Below, piece after piece: positions 56,436 through 64,000 of a DNA stretch of 64,000 nt (position 1 is the first letter of the stretch; every line of letters begins with the position of its first letter). The notes under the pieces were generated by a model. It saw only the letters and a program-made list of their open reading frames with translations, did not search any database and had not been told where the DNA came from. Location: NCBI GenBank assembly GCA_905178155.1, contig CAJINV010000004.1, forward strand, positions 1,178,881 to 1,242,880, in the 5' to 3' direction. The DNA is from Amoebophrya sp. A120 (lineage: Eukaryota; Sar; Dinophyceae; Syndiniales; Amoebophryaceae). The position numbers were made by a program, and so were the translations under genes.

Positions 56436-58903
56436 TCACATCTGCCCGCAATCAATATCGTCTGGCCAGATTTCGCATTTACGGCTCTCGCTACCCGCAC
56501 CAAAGGACGAATAATCATCCTTGAGCTGCCGCATGGTTCGCAGGATCACGCCCGGAATTTGGCACACTTGGGGATCGATTATTGCGTAGTGCGACGTCGA
56601 CCACCAGCTCGAACTATGAAATGCAAATACGTTTGGGGCTGGAGACTCGGCCCGCCGAGGTGTCACACTTCGGGACGCCAAAAAAAGCCATGTCCGAGGA
56701 GACTCTGCTTGTCACTCACACTGTGGGTGACAAACAGAGTCCCCAGCACAATACGAAAAGGTCTATGAAAGTTCCAAGCTCAAACATCTTTGCAGTGGAT
56801 AGGAACAGTGCTCATGCGATTCGTGGATCGTTCGATACGGTTTTTCCATCCACTTGTCACCGAAAAGTTCACGCGCCAACTCGATCACCCGGTCCGGAAC
56901 CGGAGCGGGCTTGGGCCTCGGCCAACCACCGAGCGGCTGCGGTTTCAATTTAAAAATCAACTTGAGGAGCTCCTGTTTCTTCTCGATTACTTCTTCGCTG
57001 TCGAGTAGGCGGCTACACAGCACGCGAAACTGCGTTTTCTCCTCGTCCGTCCGGTCTTCCTCCTTTTTCTTCTCGAGCTTCAGCAGCCGTTTCTCGTCGC
57101 GAGCGATGTTTTCTCTGTCGAATCCCAGGTACTCCTTGACCAAAGAGATGACCAAATCCGGAAGATTCAGCGACTTCCGCAGGCAGAGAATTGTGGGGGC
57201 GTAGGCAATCTGGATGTAGCATTTTCAGACACCATAGCATGGCTGCTCCTGCATCCTTCACCACCAGAAGAACCAGATCAAAGATAGAAAAGATACAGAA
57301 CGGCGCGACATAAACACTAAAACAAAACTGAAACAACATGTAAGACGTAGACGGGTGTCCATGTTTTCTCAATATAATCAGAAAGCACGAAAACTAAGTA
57401 CCTGCAGCAGGTCGTTCTTAATCCGGAAATAGCCGGGACAAAAGTAGCTGCATTGTTCCAAAATCTCTTCACTCAACAAGAAGCGCCGTGCGCCTCCGTC
57501 GAGAGAATGCAAGAAGCAGCTCAGCAGTGGATAGCACGTCATTGCGTCGGGCTTCGCCGTCCCGTAACGGAGTGCCCGCGGGTTATCCCAGCACAGGCGG
57601 AAACTCACTTGCAAGAACACTTGGCGCGCGACCGGCACTGGCGTCGGAACCGCACCGAGTTCGCATTTGAACCAGACTTCTAACGCGTACTGCGCCCCAT
57701 AGTCAGCCAGGTGGCACCAAGGAAAAGACCCGTGACTCGGCCTGCAGTCGTCGGCAAGATCGTCTTTTCGCTGTCCGTATCCGGTAGGAAGAAAAGCACC
57801 ATCGCAGACACATTTTTCCTGTCCAAAAGGCATAAAAGCACTTTCATGGCAGAGGTTTTCCCGACGGAGAAGGCACTCTTTCTGAAGTCTTCTCATGAAT
57901 TTTGCGAAGATTAAGCAATTTGCATGCAATGCTCTTCTTCCAGTGAGTAGCTTGCGTTCGAGCACGCTATTTGCGGCCTCAAAGAGCTCAACCAAAGGTG
58001 TGCGGCCCTTGTTGCAGGCCGCGTGCGCCAGGGCCCTCATGCGTTCATCCTTTAACAACGGGACCAAAGCCGGCCCGCTCACCATCCGCTCATCGTCGCG
58101 AAAATAGTTCATGCGATGTGTCTGGTGTTTTGAGTTTCAGAATGCAGCTGAGTTTGTTCGTGCATCTTCACGCTTTCTTCCGCGAAGACAAGATGCATCT
58201 TGCGCAACGCCGCCACAGTAACTACATCAGATGGGCATCAGAACAAAAAAACAGCTCAATAACTAGTCCTCACCTCCGTTTTCTTCCGCCCCAAGCACGC
58301 GGCGTGTATCGCCGTCCTTCCATGTTCGTCCCGCGCGGCAAACTCGTAAAAATCGTTCCGCTCTACCAGCAAGTACGAACACAACCCGGGAAAGTTGTGC
58401 TTTGCAGCCAAATGCAGCAGCGAACCGTGGCGGTTCGTTTTCATGTTTATCTGCTCCGAGTCCAGCAGTCTGACCTCCTTCATGATTGCCTCCTGCCATG
58501 CTTTCGGCTTCTTGCTCGGTTTGCCGGTTTCGAAGCATGTGCCGGGGTATTGGCTCTTCACGACGTTTTCGAAGAGACCGACGATCTTCTTCATCTTGGC
58601 CAGCTTGGCTTGGCCAACTTCACTCACATCGTCGTTGAGGGGGTAGAGGGGACTTCTCTTCTTTCTCTTGACACTACTGCCCTCAGACTCCTCGCCACTT
58701 CCATCGTTTTCTTGCTGGCTGTCATCGGAGTTGTCGTTGTTATCTTCCTCGTCCGAGCTGGTGTTTGCTTCGCTTCCGTTGTCACTTTCATTTTCCGACT
58801 CGTTGTCGTCCTCGGCCTCGTTGTCATTTTCCGATCCGTTTCCCTCCTCTTCACCACTTAACTGCGCCGGGTCCATTTCCGTATCTTGATCGTCAGCTTC
58901 CAT
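56436..58903 (-). CDS. Ankyrin-type protein, upstream paralog (copy O)
   Basis: Exons: 58903-58274, 58121-57950, 57777-57402, 57209-56802, 56614-56436. The start MEADDQDTEMDPAQLSGEEE opens a ~75-residue Asp/Glu/Asn/Ser acidic region, then a helical part (AKMKKIVGLFENVV). Ankyrin-type repeats follow: RHGSLLHLAAKHNFPGLCSY, LLVERNDFYEFAARDEHGRT, AIHAACLG. After that is a novel C-terminal region shared with the neighbour: ALVPLLKDERMRALAH; GSFPW; NPRALRYG; FCPGYFRIKNDLLQ; SLVKEYLGFDREN; KKKEEDRT; CSRLLDSEE; PAPVPDRVIELARELFGDKW; CSSWWS. Introns at 58122-58273 and 57210-57401 are GT-AG and conserved in position with the paralog; the F8 and F1-like insertions are not. Function unknown beyond ankyrin-type protein binding. 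Confidence 0.82.
56615..56801. mobile_element. Diverged F1-like element, absent from the paralog
   Basis: 187 bp. Ends TATGAAATGCAAATACGTTT and CATCTTTGCAGTGGATA; flanks CGAAC and GGAAC, one mismatch. The join gives HCSSWWSTSHYA, matching the uninterrupted DCSSWWSAPML of the neighbour. Confidence 0.88.
57778..57949. mobile_element. F8 insertion, in-frame and stop-free, absent from the paralog
   Basis: 172 bp. Imperfect inverted ends TATCCGGTAGGAAGAAAAGC and GCTCTTCTTCCAGTGAGTA. With one 5-bp flank the insertion is 177 bp, exactly 59 codons, and the ORF reads through it. The paralog lacks these residues (VLERK...QRKDDL versus VLRRQMTQDQ). Flanks GTCCG and GCTTG are not a clear duplication. 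It may be spliced or may have become coding. Confidence 0.65.
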
Positions 58904-59729
58904 TTTTCGTGTGTAGGTGGAGGGTTGTTCTGCAGTGCGCGAGGAAAACTTCGTCGCAAGACGACGAAGCAGAGCGAAGTGTGATCAGGACGCAAAACTC
59001 AAACAGGCATGTCTGTGGGTTGATGGCGAGTTTTTTTAGCTCGATAGAGAACCTCACTTCCTCAGTGGATGAACCAATTATCTCAAATAAGCAGATCGAT
59101 ACAAACGACAGAAACTGTAGTCTTAATGCTGAGCGTGGTGAGACATACTCAAAATTTGCAGGGGGGTACAAGTAACAACGAAAGTCAAGTAGAGCCACGG
59201 CGTGGAATTCAACACTACCCGCCGCAGAACAAAGACGCGTATGACACCAAGCCCGGCAAAAATGGACGTCCAGAAAGCGAAAACGAATTGTCGCTCATGG
59301 CCAGCTAAGGGCGCCGCTCCAGTGCGCACCTGTACTTCATTTTTCTCTAGTTGCAAAGTTTAAGTTGATTGTAGCTCTACCAGTTCAGCCAGTTTCTCAC
59401 GTTTGAATAGAGATTTTTTGCCCTGTTGAATCAGAAACAGATGGATCCAGAAAATTCGGAATAAGGATGTAAATCAAGAAAGCTCATTTTCCGTCTGCAG
59501 AGTTGCGTTTATTGAAGTTTTCTTACTGCTGATATTTGTCGAGAAGTTGTGCACTGCTTCTTGTAGTACTGCGACGGTGATTTTAAAGCGACTCCCTCTT
59601 TTCTCTTTCCGGTTGAACTTGCTGCTCGGCTGGATAGGTCGTTGTAACAAACTTGTTCTGTAGAAGTGACTCCGCTTCATCTACCTACTTACAAATGTCA
59701 ACTGCTGCTCTCTATTTTGAAAATGTTCC
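58904..59729. other. Intergenic region between tandem paralogs
   Basis: About 0.8 kb. Nothing supported. Confidence 0.5.
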
Positions 59730-61848
59730 TTACAGCTGACCGGCGTCAACATCGGAACCCAAAAACTCTTTGTAGCTTGCCTTCTGGAATGAGTTCTGGT
59801 CACTTTCCAGTTGGTGCAAACTGCGGACCAGCACACCCGGGATTTTACGGACTCTCTCGTCCATGATCACCGGTCGGGTCGGTACATACCATGTGGAGGG
59901 ACATTCCACTTCCTTGTCCATTACCCGAAGCATCGGAGCGGACCACCAGCTGGAGCAGTCTCCCTGCTTCGTCATCCACTCGTCCCCAAACAGTTCCCTG
60001 GCGAGTTCGAACACGCGATCCGGTACCGGCGCGGGCAGCGGGTGGAAGTAGCCCCCGTGGCGCTCGTGTTTCAGCGGAAAAATCAAGCCGACTAACTCCT
60101 TCTTTTTCGCAATGACGTCGTCTTCGGAATCCAGCAACCGACTGCAGAGGCGTTCAAACTCCGCGTGTTCCTGCACGGTGCGATCCTCCTCCTTTTTCTT
60201 GTTCAGCCGCAGCAGCCGCTTCTCCTCGCGCACGAGACCCTCCTTCTCGAAACCCAAATACTCCTTCACGAGTAAAATGGCTTCTCCCGGCAGAGAAACC
60301 TCAGTGTTGTTCCTCTTCCACTTGCGCAGCAACAATATCTTCGAAGCGTAGGCGACCTGAAAGTCAATACAATTCCTGTGCATTTCTAAGTTAGTACTAT
60401 GTATAAAAGGATGAAGCAGCCTGGATAGACCGAGGATGCGCTTCTCATTTTCCGGGAAAACGCGAATCAATGAGTCTTGTACTTACCTGCAAGATGTCAT
60501 TCTTGATGCGAAAATGCCCGGGGCAGAAGTGGAAGCATTGCTGCTTCAGATCCTTGCTGACCAATTCGCGGCGCGCTTCCTCGTCGAGCGAATGCAGCAG
60601 ACAGCTGGCCAGCGGGTACATGACGGAGTCTACTTTCCCCTCACCGTAGCGGAAGGCCCGCGGATTTTCGTAGTTGAAGCGGCCGCATAAGTCGCGGAAT
60701 ATCTCTTCTGCGACCTCGAGCGGAGTCGGCACCGGACCGCGGCCGTTTTGGAACCACGTCCATAACGCAAAGAACGGACTGTTCTCCGCTAATGGCTTAT
60801 GACAGTGCACAACTACTTCCCCTCCCCCTCATTTGGGTGGCATCCACAGCAACACAGACTCTGGAAAAGATGCAGCTTTTGCACCACAAATTGGTGACCG
60901 ATTCTACTGCTGTTTCGGCTTCCTGAATCTGTCACGCAAGCGGCACCAAAAGGCAACGGGTCAACGTCAAGGTCAATTAGATTACAGTTTGGTCTTTTGC
61001 ATGACAAATGAGGGGGCGGGGAAGTTGTGTGCTCTCATATTGCTTCCACGGGAACGACCCGAAGCAAGGACGTATTCCTTCCGCAGTTTGATCCTGCGTC
61101 ATTTGCCGCCGCAACACGTGGCCCGCTTCCGCAAAGAGGTCGGCCAGCGGATAAGTGCCCTCCTTCTTACTGCACTTGGACTTGGAGTGCGCCAGCCCTC
61201 GCATGTGTTTATTCTTCAACAACGGAACCAGGGCGGCCCCACTTACCAGCCGCTCTTTTTCACCCAGGTAATTCAGCTTGTGCACCTGTTTTGTTTGGAT
61301 TTTGTACCGTATCCGGATAGTAGTTTCGTCATTTGTGCGGCCATCATTCAGTTGATGGATGAGTCCCTCTTTCATCGGCAACTGGAAGTATATCTTTCGC
61401 TAATCTGTGTGGCAGCACTGCGCAACGAAACCAAACAAGCCAACGGGGCGTCCACGCTGTGCAAGCTGAGAACCCTGGCTCGGACAAGAGCCCGAATCGT
61501 CCACATCAAGCGCACAAGTACCTCTGTGCCGTTGCTCCGTCCGGCGCAGGCAGAATGCACGGCCGTCCGCCCGTGCTCGTCTCGTGCATCGAATTCGTAG
61601 AAGTCATGGGCCCGCGTCTCCAGCAGATAGGTACACAGCTCCGGAAAGTTGTGCTTCGCGGCCAGGTTGAGAAGGCTGCCATGCTTCGGCCCGATCATGT
61701 TAATCTTCTGGGAATCCAACTTTCGCACCTTGCTCATGATGTCCTTTTGCCACTCCGACGGGCTCTTCCTTGCGGCAGAATGGTGCGGATACTGCGTCTT
61801 TTCGCGGTTGAACAGAGCCACGATGCCCTGGTCCATCTTGTTCGCCAT
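59730..61848 (-). CDS. Ankyrin-type protein, downstream paralog (copy P)
   Basis: Exons: 61848-61522, 61285-61040, 60797-60487, 60356-59730. The ATG at 61848 (MANKMDQGIVALFNREKTQY) is the best start; the frame is open further upstream without a convincing ATG, so a first exon equivalent to the acidic N-terminus of copy O may be missing or lost. Shared features: KHGSLLNLAAKHNFPELCTY, FYEFDARDEHGRTAVHSACA, ALVPLLKNKHMRGLAH, GSFPW, NPRAFRYG, FCPGHFRIKNDILQ, LVKEYLGFEKEG, KKKEEDRT, CSRLLDSED, PAPVPDRVFELARELFGDEW, CSSWWS. GT-AG introns at 61286-61521 and 60357-60486 match those of copy O in position and phase. An F2 element at 60798-61039 is unique to this copy. Same strand and order as copy O, so a tandem duplication. 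Confidence 0.82.
60798..61039 (-). mobile_element. F2 introner-like element, absent from the paralog
   Basis: 242 bp. Ends TATGACAGTGCACAACT and GTTGTGTGCTCTCATA; flanks TGGCT and TTGCT, one mismatch. The join gives GSFPWKPLAENSPFFALWTW; copy O has GSFPWCHLADYGAQYALEVW without interruption. Inverted relative to the 5822 copy. Confidence 0.93.
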
Positions 61849-63395
61849 CTTTTCCAAATTCTTATCCCAGCCGGCAAGAGCGAAAGTGTGGAAAGCAGAG
61901 AAGCGAAAGTTGTACGTGCAAGGTAATAGAAGTCTAATTATTCCTTCTACTGCTGCGGCACGATGCCCATGAGTGGAACAACCAGATGGACAACAACCCA
62001 AACAAATATCATGAAATAACGCACCTGTGGTATCTATCAGTCGATGCTGACGAATTCAGAACGAGAGCGACGCTGCACCCGTTTGTTTTCACAACGTGTT
62101 TTTCTAGTCTCGTCCTCTCCGTTTGTGTTCGTTCTCCCGCACTCGTAACGATCGCTCTGCGACGCTCAACACGATCGCTTTCCAACGCTCGACTCACAGC
62201 ACTCGAGAAACTCAACAATTTCGTCCAAAGACTTCGACTAAGTAGAGTTGTGTACTTACGTACTTACACCGCTTCCAGAAAGAACTTCAACGGGCTGGCC
62301 ACGTCAACAAGTTGTCCATATTATTCTCTGCTGTTTTTTTTCAAAATCTTCTTGCCACGAGAATCTATCAATTCAGCAGAAGATCTTCGTCTATCAACGA
62401 TGAAGAGGACAGTCTTCACGCTGCATCTGCAATCAATACGCGAGCGCGTGGGCGTGCGCCACAACCGAGCTGCATGAAGATGAACACGGCCGCACGACAG
62501 ACAGCGGTGCTTAAACTACATCAGCAGACAACAAGTGGGCTACAAATGGGAAACGAAACTTTTCATGCGTTCGTGAAAATTGCTGGGTATCTATGGGGAT
62601 TCAGGAGAAGTAAATTATATATGTATTGGGTCTCATTCATGAAAATACTTGGGTTGTACAGGCCTTCAACATAATCAGGAAAAAAATGCTCTAAAATAAA
62701 CTGGGGTAAGATACTTAGTTAGGTATAGCTACTCAAAGCTTGTTTCGATAACTGCTAGCATGTACTAACTTCCTATGTCTATGTTGGCGCGATCTATCAC
62801 CTTAGTGTTAGTACTTAGTAGACATTTATCAAAACCAAAAAATAAAAACTTCTCGTCCTCTTAGCTGTTTTTATCAACGAACTAGCAACACATCACAGGC
62901 CGAAATAGTAAAGGAGTATGTAGTTGATAGCCTGATGATGAACCAAAATTCTACACATATTCCTCCTCCACGATTTCTCGTCGCACCTTCGCAACTTCCC
63001 TTTCGCCTAGCAACACCCCTCCAAACTGCCGATCTCCGAAGTTGGTGCGTTGCTTGCATGAACAAGGCCTCCAGACCCTTGGCCGCCCCGTATCCTGTGT
63101 AAAAGCGTCCCCACCTCCCCCTAGTCAAGTTGGGACGAGCTCTGCAACGCAACTCCCGAAGTTTGGGGAGTCAACAAGCATATAAAAAGTTTTTCTCTGT
63201 ATTGTAGTGCAGGTTGAGGTTATAGCAAGGACCGCCGGATCACAAAGCCAGCTCCTTATCCTCCTGTAACTGTTTACAGCATTACTACACATAGAATAAT
63301 TATCCAAAACACGACTGAATCAGCACGGCTCTCCTGGGCGATATGTGCAATTTTGTTACGACTCTTCCTGTAATAATTGCATCCAATCTGCGCGA
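61849..63395. other. Intergenic region
   Basis: About 1.5 kb. A plus-strand frame at 61986-62477 (163 codons) lacks motifs and is probably chance. No element seen. Confidence 0.5.
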
Positions 63396-64000
63396 CTACA
63401 ACTCTGGGCTGGGAACGTTTTTGCTCAGGATACCGCCTCCGGGACCACGTTCGATGTCCTCGATGACAACCCCGGGTTTACGCGTCGACCCCGAATTGTC
63501 AATCCACGTGATCTATGAAGTGTAAAAATGTCTGGGTCTGGAAGAATCCAACTTGTCATGCTGATTTCGGATTCTAAAAAAATCTGTATTGCATGAGCAG
63601 CCAAGAGGATCCAAGTTTTGCTACACGGAAAGAGCATTTGTCATGCAGATTAGGCATCAGGAAGCCCTCTAAAAATCTGTGATGCTAGGGCATGCATCAC
63701 AGACATCAGGAGTCATGCAAAATGTGCATGACAAACCTGGCAATCTTCCAGACCCAGACATATTTGCATTTGATATGATCGGGGCTCGTGTCGTGCTCGA
63801 AGGTGGTGGGTTGTGATTGTCACCAGCAGCGCTCGCGGTCGTTGTTGTGCTAGAAGAAGAGGCGGGCCCAGAAGTTCTTGTACTGCCATTACCTCCATCC
63901 CCCGTGCTGGCCAGGAAAAACGGCCCCTTCCGCATTTGCTCCCGGGTCAGGAGCAAATCGCGCTCCAACAGTCTGCCGGAATCTTGCGCGGCTTCCAACA
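63396..64000 (-). CDS. C-terminal part of a Ser/Thr-rich protein (5' end outside window)
   Basis: Exons: 64000-63776 (open at the window edge) and 63513-63396 (TAG). Reads EAAQDSGRLLERDLLLTREQ, then a Gly/Ser/Thr linker ending STTRAPI, then after splicing TWIDNSGSTRKPGVVIEDIE, RGPGGGILSKNVPSPEL and stop. No family recognised from this fragment. Confidence 0.72.
63514..63775 (+). mobile_element. F1 introner-like element in the window-edge gene
   Basis: 262 bp, subtype b. Ends TATGAAGTGTAAAAATGTCT and TTTGCATTTGATA; exact duplication TGATC (63509-63513, 63776-63780). Closely related to the copies at 40, 437 and 10941. Confidence 0.93.

Noticed and set aside
1-64000. tRNA, rRNA, CRISPR array or dinoflagellate spliced-leader gene
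   Set aside because: I looked for conserved strings and repeated spacers and recognised none; the repeats present are TIR elements and local duplications.

Overview
This is a window of a nuclear genome from an intron-rich protist. The best guess is a dinoflagellate-lineage (alveolate) organism, and parasitic Syndiniales such as Amoebophrya are the group I would test first. Four observations lead there. A nuclear gene encodes mitochondrial EF-Tu with an N-terminal targeting region. Every gene I can support (about 15) lies on the minus strand, as in dinoflagellate unidirectional gene arrays. Proteins are long and rich in low-complexity sequence. The coding regions are full of short terminal-inverted-repeat elements that behave like introner elements. 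All three stop codons are used, so the standard code fits. The species assignment is inference; no search was possible.

The dominant signal is a set of at least eight families (called F1 to F8 here, my names) of short elements, mostly 136-322 bp, with 25 copies. Each starts close to TAT and ends close to ATA, has terminal inverted repeats, and sits inside a protein-coding exon. Fifteen copies have an exact 5-bp target-site duplication; most others have one mismatch. Removing the element plus one copy of the duplication restores the reading frame at every join I could check, including across invariant EF-Tu motifs. No element lies in the intergenic DNA. They look like DNA-transposon-type introns, most without GT-AG ends.

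Layout, left to right: 1-4322 mitochondrial EF-Tu (3' end cut by the window); 5424-7599 secreted protein with two saposin-like domains; 8495-11479 small membrane methyltransferase of the isoprenylcysteine/phospholipid methyltransferase superfamily, with seven elements; 13606-19480 large low-complexity protein with a hydrophobic N-terminus; 20720-22440 GC-rich island; 22724-24759 RS-domain protein; 25603-26298 protein ending in a CaaX box (CVIM); 26813-28716 Ser-rich protein; 28717-32897 mostly non-coding, with a 1.1-kb block between direct repeats; 32898-37543 Gln/Gly/Arg-rich protein, two exons; 37973-44965 2.2-kilo-residue low-complexity protein; 46718-46975 doubtful small ORF; 49358-55605 RAP-domain, FASTK-like protein assembled from two ORFs joined across an F5 element; 56436-58903 and 59730-61848 tandem paralogous ankyrin-type genes that differ in which elements they carry; 63396-64000 C-terminal part of another Ser/Thr-rich protein.

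The genes do not form an obvious pathway. EF-Tu and the RAP protein both point to organelle translation or RNA handling. The methyltransferase-like protein and the CaaX protein could belong to the same lipid-modification theme, but that link is speculative. The value of the window is as a dense record of intron gain: adjacent copies in opposite orientation, nested neighbours leaving an 18-bp exon, a 955-bp copy holding coding-like sequence, and a paralog pair that shows occupied and empty sites.
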